A stretch of DNA of 64,000 nt. Origin: Variovorax terrae. Lineage in GTDB: Bacteria; Pseudomonadota; Gammaproteobacteria; Burkholderiales; Burkholderiaceae_C. Within the stretch, counting starts at the first letter, position 1, and each line of letters opens with the position of its first letter. The DNA is taken from contig NZ_JALGBI010000001.1 in NCBI RefSeq assembly GCF_022809125.1, positions 620,001 to 684,000 on the forward strand, given 5' to 3'. Position numbers and translations under genes: made by a program. This document shows positions 51,148-59,364 of this stretch, in pieces. Under the pieces are notes generated by a model. That model ran no database searches, had not been told where the DNA came from, and saw only the letters and a program-made list of their open reading frames with translations.

Positions 51148-52044
51148 TCACGGCGTGAAATACCGCGAGAGATGATCGACAAACGCCAGCACCCGCGCCG
51201 TCCGCGCATGCTGGGCCGGGTACACCGCATAGATGTCTGCCGGCGGTGTCTGCCAGTTCTCCAGCACCGGCTGCAGCCGCCCGCTTCTCAGGTAGCGCGC
51301 CACATCCCATTCCGCGCGCAGCACGATGCCCAGGCCGCTCAGCGCCCAGTTGACGGCCACCTCGCCATCGTTGGTGCTCAGGTTGCCGCGCGCCTTCACC
51401 GTCTCCGAGCGCTTGCCGCTGGTCAACCGCAGCAGGCCCTGGGCGTCGTCGGCCTGCCGGATCGAGATGAAGTTGTGCCTACCGATGTCCTGCGGCGCGC
51501 GCGGCGTTCCCGCGCGGGCGAGGTAGGTGGCCGACGCGCAGAGCAGCCGCCGGTTTGGTGCGAGCAGCCGTGCGATCAGGCGCGAATCGGGCGGCTCGCC
51601 GAAGCGGATGCCGACGTCATAGGCTTCGTCCACGATCGGCGGCGGGCTGGCCGTGAGCTGCAGCTGCACCTCCACGCGCGGGTACTTGCGGGAAAAACTC
51701 GTGATGGCCGGGCCCACCTGCATGCGGCCAAAACCCAGCGTGGCATTGACCCGCAGCAGGCCGGCAGGCTGCGCTCGCGCGGCCTGCAGTCCGCTTTCCA
51801 TGGCCTCGATCTCTTCGAGGATGTGGCGCGAACTGTCGAGGTAGCTTCGTCCTTGCTCGGTCAGCGAGAGGCGCCGCGTGGTGCGGTTGAGCAAGGGCAC
51901 GCCCAGGCGGGCCTCCAGGCCCGACAACCGCTTGCTCACCGCGGCCGGCGTCACCTGCAGCTCCCGTGCCGAGGCGGCCAGGCTGCCGCAGCGCATGAGC
52001 TGGACGAAGAACTGCATGTCCTGCGAAGCGGTGTTGCGGGTCAT
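51148..52044 (-). CDS. LysR-family regulator, DmlR-like
   Basis: 298 residues. Winged helix: DMQFFVQLMRCGSLAASARELQVTPAAVSKRLSGLEARLGVPLLNRTTRRLSLTEQG, the CrgA/DmlR-type subgroup; the effector domain contains RVNATLGFGRMQVGPAITSF and ALSGLGIVLRAEWDV. It is divergent from a D-malate/tartrate dehydrogenase gene, the same layout as dmlR-dmlA in E. coli, so activation of that gene in response to D-malate or tartrate is likely. Confidence 0.9.
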   Translation of the reverse strand: MTRNTASQDMQFFVQLMRCGSLAASARELQVTPAAVSKRLSGLEARLGVPLLNRTTRRLSLTEQGRSYLDSSRHILEEIEAMESGLQAARAQPAGLLRVNATLGFGRMQVGPAITSFSRKYPRVEVQLQLTASPPPIVDEAYDVGIRFGEPPDSRLIARLLAPNRRLLCASATYLARAGTPRAPQDIGRHNFISIRQADDAQGLLRLTSGKRSETVKARGNLSTNDGEVAVNWALSGLGIVLRAEWDVARYLRSGRLQPVLENWQTPPADIYAVYPAQHARTARVLAFVDHLSRYFTP

Positions 52045-52070
52045 TGCTGAATCTGAGGTTAAGAATGCAT

Positions 52071-52081
52071 TGAATTATTCA
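52071..52081. promoter_or_regulatory. Palindrome TGAAT-T-ATTCA in the LysR/dehydrogenase intergenic region
   Basis: Perfect 5-bp arms around one base in the 93-nt divergent gap, 26 nt from the LysR start and 56 nt from the dehydrogenase start. A candidate LysR binding half-complex. Confidence 0.35.
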
Positions 52082-52137
52082 TCCTATCAGCCTGCACCTC
52101 CAGCCCTAGAGTTCGGCGGACACACAGGAGTGATGCG

Positions 52138-53205
52138 ATGAAGACATACAGGATCGCCTGCATCCCGGGCGACGGGATCGGCAAGGAAGTGGTGCCCGCG
52201 GGGGAGACGGTGTTGCGGGCGCTGTCAGAAGCCGGCGCGGGTTTCCGCTTCGAGTTCACCTCGTTCGATTGGGGCGGCGACTACTACCGCCGCCACGGAA
52301 AAATGATGCCGGACGACGGGCTCGACGCCCTGCGCTCCATGGACGCAATCCTGTTCGGCTCCGCCGGCGATCCGGACATCCCGGACCACATCACGCTGTG
52401 GGGCCTGCGGCTGAAGATCTGCCAGGGGTTCGACCAGTACGCGAATGTCCGGCCCACGCGCATCCTGCCCGGCATCGACGCGCCGCTCAAGCGCTGCACG
52501 CCGGCGGACCTGGACTGGGTGATCGTGCGCGAGAACTCGGAAGGCGAATACTCCGGCGTCGGCGGCCGTGCCCACCAGGGCCACCCGATCGAGGTGGCCA
52601 CCGACGTCAGCATGATGACGCGCGCGGGTGTGGAGCGCATTCTGCGCTTCGCTTTCCGGCTCGCGCAGTCGCGCCCGCGCAGGCAGCTCACCGTGGTGAC
52701 GAAATCCAACGCGCAGCGCCACGCGATGGTGATGTGGGACGAGATTGCCGTGCAGGTGAGCCGGGAGTTCCCCGACGTCGCCTGGGACAAGGAGCTGGTG
52801 GACGCCTGCACCGCCCGCATGGTCAACCGGCCGGCCTCGCTGGACACCCTGGTGGCGACCAACCTGCACGCCGACATCCTGAGCGACCTCGCGGCCGCGC
52901 TGGCGGGCAGCCTGGGCATTGCGCCCACCGGCAACATCGATCCCGAGCGCCGCTACCCCAGCATGTTCGAGCCGATCCATGGCTCCGCGTTCGACATCAT
53001 GGGTCAGGGGTTGGCCAACCCGGTCGGCACGTTCTGGAGCTGCGTGATGCTGCTCGAGCATCTGGGCGAGCAGGAGGCGGCGAGCCGGCTCATGCGCGTC
53101 ATCGAGTCGGTGACGGCCGACACGGGCCTGCACACGCGGGACCTCGGCGGCACGGCCCGGACGGCGCAGGTGACCGAAGCGGTATGCCGCCGCCTGCGGT
53201 CATAG
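52138..53205 (+). CDS. D-malate/tartrate dehydrogenase (isocitrate/isopropylmalate dehydrogenase family)
   Basis: 355 residues, AGGAG before the ATG. The family blocks are complete: IACIPGDGIGKEVVPAG, LFGSAGDPDIPDHITLWGLRLKICQGFDQYANVRP, VIVRENSEGEYSGVGGR (catalytic Arg/Glu/Tyr area), DEIAVQV and MFEPIHGSAFDIMGQGLANPVGTFWS. The DHITLWGL insertion is typical of TtuC/DmlA rather than LeuB. It oxidises D-malate (or tartrate) to pyruvate (or oxaloglycolate), with NAD and Mn2+ or Mg2+. The Bug gene behind it may bind the same acid. Confidence 0.92.
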   Translation: MKTYRIACIPGDGIGKEVVPAGETVLRALSEAGAGFRFEFTSFDWGGDYYRRHGKMMPDDGLDALRSMDAILFGSAGDPDIPDHITLWGLRLKICQGFDQYANVRPTRILPGIDAPLKRCTPADLDWVIVRENSEGEYSGVGGRAHQGHPIEVATDVSMMTRAGVERILRFAFRLAQSRPRRQLTVVTKSNAQRHAMVMWDEIAVQVSREFPDVAWDKELVDACTARMVNRPASLDTLVATNLHADILSDLAAALAGSLGIAPTGNIDPERRYPSMFEPIHGSAFDIMGQGLANPVGTFWSCVMLLEHLGEQEAASRLMRVIESVTADTGLHTRDLGGTARTAQVTEAVCRRLRS

Positions 53206-53239
53206 AGAGTGGTTCAACAATTCACCAGGAGACAACAAG

Positions 53240-54214
53240 ATGAAGAAGATGATGAAGGCAGTCTGGTTCGTGGCACTGGCGGCGCTGTCGCCGCTGGCCT
53301 TTTCTCAAACGGCGCCGCCGCAGGCGCCGTGCCCCGACAAGAACGTGATGTACTGGCAGGCCTTCCCGCCGGGGGGCGAATCGGACCTGTCTGCGCGCCA
53401 CCAGCAGCTCGTGCTGAAAAAGAAATGCCCCAGCGTCGAGACCATCATCCAGTACAAGGCGGGCGCGGGCGGCGCGCTGATGTGGACGCAGATGAACCAG
53501 CTGCCCGGCGACGGGGTGAACGTGGTGGGCGTGAACCTGCCGCACATCGTCTTCCAGCCGATCGAAGGGCAGGTGCAGTACAAGACCGCCGACGTGACGC
53601 CAGTGTTCTGGTTCCACTTCACGCCCGACATTCTCGTGGTGCCGGCGCAGAGCCCGATCAAGAACTTCCAGGACTTCATCAAGGCCGCGAAGGCCAGCCC
53701 CGGCAAGCTCAGCCTCGGCGGCTCCGGCCAGTTCTCCGCGAACCACGCGGCGCATGAGCGCCTGAATGCCGCATTCGGCATCAAGACCGTGTACATCCCG
53801 TTCAAGGGCACCGGCGACATGGCCACGTCCGTGATGGGCGCGCAGGTCGATGGCGCCATGACGTACACGCCGTTTGCCATCACCAACAAGGAACGCGTCC
53901 GCCCGTTGGCGGTGGCGATGGACATGCGCCACCCGCTGATGCCGGACGTGCCCACGTTCAAGGAGCTGGGCGTCGATTGGGTGGACGGCGCCTACCGCGG
54001 CATCGGTGTGTCCAAGTCCACACCGCCCGAAGCGCGCAAGCGCCTGTCGGACCTGTGGCGCGGGCTGAACACCGACGCGGAGATGAGGGACCTCGCGGCC
54101 CGCAACGGCTTTGAGCTGGTGAACATCGGCCTTGAGGAGATGGACGCGTTCATGGCGAACAAGACGAAGCTCTACACCGAAGGCGCCGCGCGCATGGGGC
54201 TCGGCAAGAAATAG
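53240..54214 (+). CDS. Bug-family substrate-binding protein
   Basis: 324 residues, signal peptide about 1-22 ending AFSQ. Divergent member of the family: CPDKNVMYWQAFPPGGESDLSAR replaces the usual opening, and CPSVETIIQYKAGAGGALMWTQMNQLPGDGVNVVGVNLP the usual ENRAGAGG block; TVYIPFKGTGDMATSVMGAQVDGAMTY is the second-lobe block. Two cysteines in the first lobe (PC and KCP) might form a disulfide. It follows the dehydrogenase by 34 nt with its own AGGAG and is probably its transport partner, binding D-malate or tartrate. Confidence 0.9.
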   Translation: MKKMMKAVWFVALAALSPLAFSQTAPPQAPCPDKNVMYWQAFPPGGESDLSARHQQLVLKKKCPSVETIIQYKAGAGGALMWTQMNQLPGDGVNVVGVNLPHIVFQPIEGQVQYKTADVTPVFWFHFTPDILVVPAQSPIKNFQDFIKAAKASPGKLSLGGSGQFSANHAAHERLNAAFGIKTVYIPFKGTGDMATSVMGAQVDGAMTYTPFAITNKERVRPLAVAMDMRHPLMPDVPTFKELGVDWVDGAYRGIGVSKSTPPEARKRLSDLWRGLNTDAEMRDLAARNGFELVNIGLEEMDAFMANKTKLYTEGAARMGLGKK

Positions 54215-54348
54215 GCGTGGAGACGGGCGCGGCGCGCCCTTTCCGGCGTTAACGCGCGCGGCACGTGGTGCGGGGCGGATGGGTAGCAGTTTCCCGGATT
54301 TGCCGGGAGGCCGTGTACGGTATAAGTACGCAGAAATAGCCATCACCC

Positions 54349-54708
54349 ATGCGCCTACGCCCGTCACTTGTTGCCTACGGTCTTGCTGCGGCACTGTTCG
54401 CGTCGCTGGCCGTGGTCTTTTCTGTCAACTTTCAGTCCAGCCCCGTGAGTGGTGAGCCCACCATCGGCCCAGGGGCCGCCTCGCTTCTGTGGCTCGCCGT
54501 TTTCTTCGTGCCGCCGCTGGTCATCGCCAGCCGTGCCAAAGTCCACGGCGCCCTCTACGGTATCGCCATTGGGTTGGTTCCACTCGCGGTGGCCCTGCTG
54601 ATCGGGTACTCCGTTCCGCTCCTCATGGCACTCTTCTTTTACGCTGCCGCTCCCATGGGCGGCTATCTGGGCCAGCGCTTGGCACGCCGCCCACTGAGTG
54701 TCGGCTAA
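54349..54708 (+). CDS. Hypothetical membrane protein
   Basis: 119 residues with an N-terminal hydrophobic segment (about 5-25) and three more (about 43-60, 67-85, 88-105), so probably a four-helix inner-membrane protein. I do not recognise the family. TATAAG about 23 nt upstream could be its -10 box. It precedes a second hypothetical membrane protein by 16 nt. Confidence 0.7.
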   Translation: MRLRPSLVAYGLAAALFASLAVVFSVNFQSSPVSGEPTIGPGAASLLWLAVFFVPPLVIASRAKVHGALYGIAIGLVPLAVALLIGYSVPLLMALFFYAAAPMGGYLGQRLARRPLSVG

Positions 54709-54724
54709 CCCACCCCTGCCGCCT

Positions 54725-55165
54725 ATGTCTGTCGCTCTCATCACGGCCCTGTTCTTCACGGTGGCCCTGCTCGTGACCACCGCGTACTTCCTGATGGGCT
54801 CGGTGCCGCTGCTGGTTCTCAACCACGACACCCCGTTGGACGCCCGCTTCGTCCGGGGCTTCTTCAACACCTATTACCTGGCCGCGATGTTCGCCGCCGG
54901 TGCGACCGCTGTGAGCTATGCGTTTGCCGGCAGGCTGACTTTCGCCACCGGTGCGGCCGCCCTCACACTGCTGGCCGTCGTCCTGCGTTGGAAGGTCATT
55001 CCGAAGATGGACTCGCTTCGGGTCCAGATCCAGGGCGGCGAGACCAGTGCCATCCCGGTGTTCCGGCGCATCCACTTGACGGCCATCCTGGTCAACCTGG
55101 CGCAGCTTGTGCTCATCGTGTGGACGCTCATTGCTGCTTCGTTGCAAGCGCGGGCCAGTTTGTAG
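54725..55165 (+). CDS. Hypothetical four-helix membrane protein
   Basis: 146 residues from the ATG at 54725; a GTG at 54698 inside the previous gene is an alternative. Four hydrophobic segments alternate with short loops: ALITALFFTVALLVTTAYFLM, YYLAAMFAAGATAVSYAFA, ATGAAALTLLAVVLRW and LTAILVNLAQLVLIVWTLI. The layout (NHDTPLDARFVRGFFNTYY, then RWKVIPKMDSLRVQI) resembles DUF1772/DUF4149-type proteins only loosely. Likely co-transcribed with the gene upstream. Confidence 0.7.
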   Translation: MSVALITALFFTVALLVTTAYFLMGSVPLLVLNHDTPLDARFVRGFFNTYYLAAMFAAGATAVSYAFAGRLTFATGAAALTLLAVVLRWKVIPKMDSLRVQIQGGETSAIPVFRRIHLTAILVNLAQLVLIVWTLIAASLQARASL

Positions 55166-55240
55166 CCGTGCGGCCTTGCCTTGGGCACCCGGCTTCGCGC
55201 CATTTGCAGTCGCGCAGGGCGGTCTTTCCGCAGGGGGTGC

Positions 55241-56227
55241 TCAACCCTCGTGCTGATGGCCGGCCGCTCTGGCGCGGTCATCTCCGCTGACGCGTCCCCA
55301 GCCCTGCGGATCCGGGCGAGGTGCCGTGGCGCTTCGGTCGCCGCGGCGCTCTGGCCGCTTGCGGAACAGCCGCAGTGCTTCGTCGCGAAAGGCCTCCACC
55401 AGGCGCAGCCGCACCGAGGCGCGCGACCAGATCACCCCCACGCGCCGCGGCGTTGCCGGCAGCGGCAGCGGAATGCGCACGACGTTCAGGCCCTCGGGCC
55501 AGGGGCGGATCCAGTCCGGCACCAATGAGACGCCCAGCCCGCGGTCCACCATCACCGCGATGGCGCTCAGGGCATTGATCTCGAAGCGCTCGCGCGGGGT
55601 GATGCGCGCGCGCTGCAGGTACTGGTCGGCCAGCTTGCCGCCCCACTGGTTGCGGTCGTAGCGGATCATGGGCTCGCTGGCCAGCAGCTCATGCGGGTCG
55701 CGGCCGGCGTAGCGCGCGGGCGCCAGCAGCACCAGCGGCTCCTCGCGCAGCAGCTCCCAGCGCAGCGTCTTGGCCACCGCCACCGGCGACTCCAGCACGA
55801 TGGCGGCGTCCAGCTCGCCGGCCTCCACCGCCGGGTACATGTCGATCGAGAACGAAGGCCGGATGTAGACATTGATGGCCGGGTAGCGCTGCACCATCGC
55901 GGCCAGCACCTCGGGCACGATGCCCAGCAGCGCGTTGGTGCCGGCGCCCAGGCGCAGCTCGCCCGAGAGCGCCTCGTCGTTGGCCAGCGCGCGCAGGTCG
56001 CCGATCTCGCGCAGCACGCCGCGGCTTTTCTCCAAGATGCGCTGGCCGGCCTCGGTGGCGCCCACCGTGCGGCCCGAGCGCACCATCAGCGCGGTGCCGA
56101 ACTCCTGCTCCAGCGCGCGCACATGCTGCGCCACCGCGGCGGGTGAGAGGTTCAGGCGGCGCGCAGCCTCCGCCATCGAGCCGTGCTGAACGGCGGCCAC
56201 GAAGCTGCGCAGGAAGTCGGTGTTCAA
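55241..56227 (-). CDS. LysR-family regulator of the CitE/Bug/amidase cluster
   Basis: 328 residues from a TTG at 56227 (AGGAAA upstream), giving the normal LysR opening NTDFLRSFVAAVQHGSMAEAARRLNLSPAAVAQHVRALEQEFGTALMVRSGR. The effector domain has ALSAIAVMVDRGLGVSLVPDW. About 35 residues beyond the usual end (from RKRPERRGDRS) are charged and probably disordered. It is divergent from the CitE-like gene across 105 nt that hold a perfect inverted repeat, so it most likely regulates the cluster on its right. Confidence 0.88.
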   Translation of the reverse strand: MNTDFLRSFVAAVQHGSMAEAARRLNLSPAAVAQHVRALEQEFGTALMVRSGRTVGATEAGQRILEKSRGVLREIGDLRALANDEALSGELRLGAGTNALLGIVPEVLAAMVQRYPAINVYIRPSFSIDMYPAVEAGELDAAIVLESPVAVAKTLRWELLREEPLVLLAPARYAGRDPHELLASEPMIRYDRNQWGGKLADQYLQRARITPRERFEINALSAIAVMVDRGLGVSLVPDWIRPWPEGLNVVRIPLPLPATPRRVGVIWSRASVRLRLVEAFRDEALRLFRKRPERRGDRSATAPRPDPQGWGRVSGDDRARAAGHQHEG

Positions 56228-56241
56228 AAGACAGGTTTCCT

Positions 56242-56264
56242 GTTGTTTGAAGAAAGTAAACAAC
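56242..56264. promoter_or_regulatory. Perfect inverted repeat GTTGTTT-N9-AAACAAC, candidate LysR operator
   Basis: Seven-base arms pair perfectly across 9 nt, in an AT-rich island 14 nt upstream of the LysR TTG start and 68 nt from the CitE-like start. Size, symmetry and position between divergent genes fit a LysR-type recognition site. Confidence 0.6.
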
Positions 56265-56332
56265 ACTTTAACTTGTCGTCGGCTTTCCGCACACTGCGGG
56301 TTCACCTCATCCAGACACAAGGGCCTTGAGCC

Positions 56333-57205
56333 ATGCGCAGCAAGTTGTTCGTTCCGGGCTCCCGCCCCGAGTTGTTTCCCAAGGCCCTGGCCGGCGCGGC
56401 CGATGCCCTGTCCATCGACCTGGAGGACGCGGTGGCCGAAAGCCGCAAGGCCGAGGCCCGCGCCAATGTGGGCGCCTTCATCGCCGAGGCGGGCCAAGCG
56501 GCCACAGGCAAGGCCCTGATCGTGCGCGTCAATGCGCTGGACACGCCGCACTTCGCGGATGACGTGGCCGCCATCGTGCGCCCGGGCCTGGACCTGCTGA
56601 ACCTGCCCAAGGCCGAGACGGTGGACCAGGTGCGTGCGGCCGTCGAGGTCATCGAGCGCGCGGAACGTGCCGCGGGGCCGCAAGCCCTGCCGCAGCCCGT
56701 GCGCCTGCTGCTCAACATCGAAACCCCGCGCGGCCTGCGCCTGGCCGCCGAGCTGGCGGCCTGCAGCCCGCGCATCGCGGGCCTGCAGATCGGCTATGGC
56801 GATCTGTTCGAGCCGCTGCAGATCGCGCGCCGCGACCCGGCCGCCGTGCATGCCGTCATGCTGGCCGTGCGCCTGGCCGCCGGCGAGGCCGGTGTGTTCG
56901 CCTACGACGGCGCCTTTGCCAACGTGCAGGACGCCGAAGGCTACAAGGCCGAGGCCGAGGTGGCGCGCCGCCTCGGTTTCCTCGGCAAGAGCTGCATCCA
57001 CCCGAGCCAGATCGCGCTGGCCAACGAGGTGTTTCGTCCCAGCGACGAGGAGATCGCGCACGCGCTACGCGTGCTCGACGCCGCGCGCGAGGCCGAGGCC
57101 CGGGGCGTTGGTGCCTACATGGTGGACGGCAAGATGGTCGACGGCCCCTTCGTGCGGCGCGCCGAAGTCATCGTGGCCACGGCGCGCCGCCTGGGCCTGG
57201 CTTGA
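56333..57205 (+). CDS. CitE-like CoA ester lyase (HpcH/HpaI aldolase fold)
   Basis: 290 residues. MRSKLFVPGSRPELFPKALAGAADALSIDLEDAVAESRKAEAR opens it as in CitE, Mcl and related lyases, with the Mg-binding acid in DLEDAV; RVNALDT, LLNLPKAET, LNIETPRGL and GKSCIHPSQIALANEVF follow. These enzymes cleave or form C-C bonds in 3-hydroxyacyl-CoA substrates such as citramalyl- or malyl-CoA. The CoA transferase downstream could supply its thioester substrate. Confidence 0.9.
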   Translation: MRSKLFVPGSRPELFPKALAGAADALSIDLEDAVAESRKAEARANVGAFIAEAGQAATGKALIVRVNALDTPHFADDVAAIVRPGLDLLNLPKAETVDQVRAAVEVIERAERAAGPQALPQPVRLLLNIETPRGLRLAAELAACSPRIAGLQIGYGDLFEPLQIARRDPAAVHAVMLAVRLAAGEAGVFAYDGAFANVQDAEGYKAEAEVARRLGFLGKSCIHPSQIALANEVFRPSDEEIAHALRVLDAAREAEARGVGAYMVDGKMVDGPFVRRAEVIVATARRLGLA

Positions 57206-57262
57206 GAGGCTGAACCAGCCGGTGCCGCAGCCTGCCTGATCACAACAAAGGAGACAGACAGC

Positions 57263-58255
57263 ATGACGTTCCATTCACCGATGTCCGTGGCGCGCCGCGC
57301 CCTGGCGCTCACCCTGGCAGCAGCCTGCCTGTGCGGCAGCGCCGCCGCGCAGGCCCAGGAGCCATTTCCGTCGCGGCCCATCACCATCGTGGTGCCTTAC
57401 CCGGCGGGCGGCTCGAACGACGTGTTCGCACGTGCCGTTGGCCGCCGGCTGGGCGAGGCCCTGGGCCAGCCGGTCGTCATCGACAACCGGCCCGGCGCGG
57501 GCGGCAGCCTGGGCACGGGCGTGGTCGCCAAGGCGCCGGCCGACGGCTATACCCTGGCCGCCGTCTCGTCCAGCTTCGCAACCAACGCCGCGGTGCAGTC
57601 CAGGCTGCCATTCGACCCGGTCAAGGGCTTCACGCCGGTCGCCATGATGGCCAAGGGCGCCTTCATCGTCGCGGTGCGCGGCGACCTGCCCGCCAGGACG
57701 CCGGCGGAACTGGTGGCGCTGGCCAAGGCGCAGCCCGGGCGGCTCAACTACGCCTCGTCGGGCCCGGGCAGCACCAACCAGTTCGCGACCGAGCTGCTGA
57801 AATCGGGCGCGGGCCTCTTCATCACCCACATTCCCTACCGAGGCATGGCGCCGGCCACCACCGACCTGATGGGCGGCAACGTGGACATCCTGATCGCCAG
57901 CGGTCCGTCGCTGCAGCCCGCGCTGCGCTCGGGCAAGGTCCGCGCGATCGCGGTCACCAGCCCGCAGGCCACGCCCATCGCCCCCGAGCTGCCGCCGATG
58001 GCGCAGGCCGTGCCGGGCTACCAGTTTGAAATCTGGTGGGGCCTGCTGGCGCCCGCGGGCACGCCCGAGGCGGTGGTGCAGAAGATCAACGCCGAGGTCA
58101 ACAAGATCGTGGCGTCGCAGGACATGCGGGCCTTTCTGCTGCGCGAGGGCGCCGAGCCGGTGAACCTCAGCGCCGCGCAGTTCGCGGCCCAGATCCGCAG
58201 CGAGATCCCGTACTGGCAGCAGGTTGCCAAGCGCGCGGCCATCAAGCCGGAATGA
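57263..58255 (+). CDS. Bug-family substrate-binding protein
   Basis: 330 residues, signal peptide about 1-32 (ending AAQAQ). Blocks: FPSRPITIVVPYPAGGSNDVFARAVGRRLGEALGQPVVIDNRPGAGGSLGTGVVAKAPADGYTL and HIPYRGMAPATTDLMGGNVDILIA. AAGGAG lies before the ATG. First of two consecutive Bug genes in the cluster; the two share GGSNDVFAR/GGSNDVIAR and are likely an old duplication. Confidence 0.93.
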   Translation: MTFHSPMSVARRALALTLAAACLCGSAAAQAQEPFPSRPITIVVPYPAGGSNDVFARAVGRRLGEALGQPVVIDNRPGAGGSLGTGVVAKAPADGYTLAAVSSSFATNAAVQSRLPFDPVKGFTPVAMMAKGAFIVAVRGDLPARTPAELVALAKAQPGRLNYASSGPGSTNQFATELLKSGAGLFITHIPYRGMAPATTDLMGGNVDILIASGPSLQPALRSGKVRAIAVTSPQATPIAPELPPMAQAVPGYQFEIWWGLLAPAGTPEAVVQKINAEVNKIVASQDMRAFLLREGAEPVNLSAAQFAAQIRSEIPYWQQVAKRAAIKPE

Positions 58256-58365
58256 CCGAGCGCCATGGGTGACTGCCTCGGTTCATTCGTCTGGCGCCGC
58301 TGCGCGGCCCGCTGGTGCAGTTCCCTGTGTTTTCCCGTTGTCACTTGATTGAAGGAACCCTTCCC

Positions 58366-59346
58366 ATGTCTCACAGCAAACGCAAGACCCTGGCCGCCCT
58401 GTGCGGCGCGCTTTCCCTGGCCCTGCTGGGCGCGGCCTCCCCGGCCCTCGCGCAGGACGGCTGGCCCAGCAAGCCGATCCGCATGGTGGTGCCGTTCGCG
58501 CCCGGCGGCAGCAACGACGTGATCGCCCGGCGCCTGGCGCTGCAGCTCACCAAGAATCTGGGCCAGTCGGTGGTGATCGACAACCGTGCCGGCGGCGGCA
58601 GCACCATCGGCGCCAACGTGGTGGCCACCTCGCCGGCCGACGGCTACACCCTGCTGTTCGTCTCGGGCTCGCTGGCCACCACGGCGGCGGTGCAGAAGAC
58701 GCCCTACGACCTGGTGAAGGCCTTCGAGCCGGTCTCGCGCGTGGCGATCGCGCCCTTCGTCATCCTGACGCGCGAGGGCTTTCCGGCCAAGACGGTGCAG
58801 GAGCTGATCGCCTACGCCAAGGCCAACCCCGGCAAGATCAACTACGGCAGCGCCGGCCTGGGCGACAGCACCCAGCTCGCCACCGAGCTGTTCAGCAACG
58901 CCGCCGGCATCAAGATGACGGCAGTGGGCTACAAGGGCATCTCGCCGGCGCAGATGGACCTGATCGCGGGCCGCATCGACCTGGTGATCACCACCGTGGC
59001 CTCGATCCGCGGCACCGCGGCCGAGAGCCTGCCCAAGATCGCCTTCACCACGATCAAGCGCGACCCCGAGTTCCCCAACGTGCCCACGGTGCGCGAGTCC
59101 GGCCTGGACTACGTGGTCGACGTGTGGTGGGGCGTGTTCGCGCCCGCCGGCACGCACGCGGCCATCCGCGACCGCCTGAACCGCGAGATCGCCACCATCG
59201 TCGCCGAGCCCGAGTTCGCCAGCTTCCTGAAGACGGCGGGCGCGGGGCCGGCCCCGTCCACGCCACAGCTGCTGCGCGACGAGGTGGCCAAGGACGTGGC
59301 GCGCTGGACCGACACGGCCAGGCGTGCGGGCATCCAACAGCAATAA
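58366..59346 (+). CDS. Bug-family substrate-binding protein
   Basis: 326 residues from the ATG at 58366 (GAAGGAA upstream), signal peptide about 1-27 ending ALAQ. Blocks: WPSKPIRMVVPFAPGGSNDVIARRLALQLTKNLGQSVVIDNRAGGGSTIGANVVATSPADGYTLLF and VGYKGISPAQMDLIAGRIDLVI. It lies 19 nt before the CoA transferase gene, so binding protein and enzyme are probably made together. Confidence 0.93.
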   Translation: MSHSKRKTLAALCGALSLALLGAASPALAQDGWPSKPIRMVVPFAPGGSNDVIARRLALQLTKNLGQSVVIDNRAGGGSTIGANVVATSPADGYTLLFVSGSLATTAAVQKTPYDLVKAFEPVSRVAIAPFVILTREGFPAKTVQELIAYAKANPGKINYGSAGLGDSTQLATELFSNAAGIKMTAVGYKGISPAQMDLIAGRIDLVITTVASIRGTAAESLPKIAFTTIKRDPEFPNVPTVRESGLDYVVDVWWGVFAPAGTHAAIRDRLNREIATIVAEPEFASFLKTAGAGPAPSTPQLLRDEVAKDVARWTDTARRAGIQQQ

Positions 59347-59364
59347 CCCGAGAACGGAGACTCC

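Noticed and set aside
56228..57061. N-terminal extension of the LysR frame up to 57061
   Set aside because: It is antisense to the CitE-like gene; the LysR family opening starts at the TTG at 56227.
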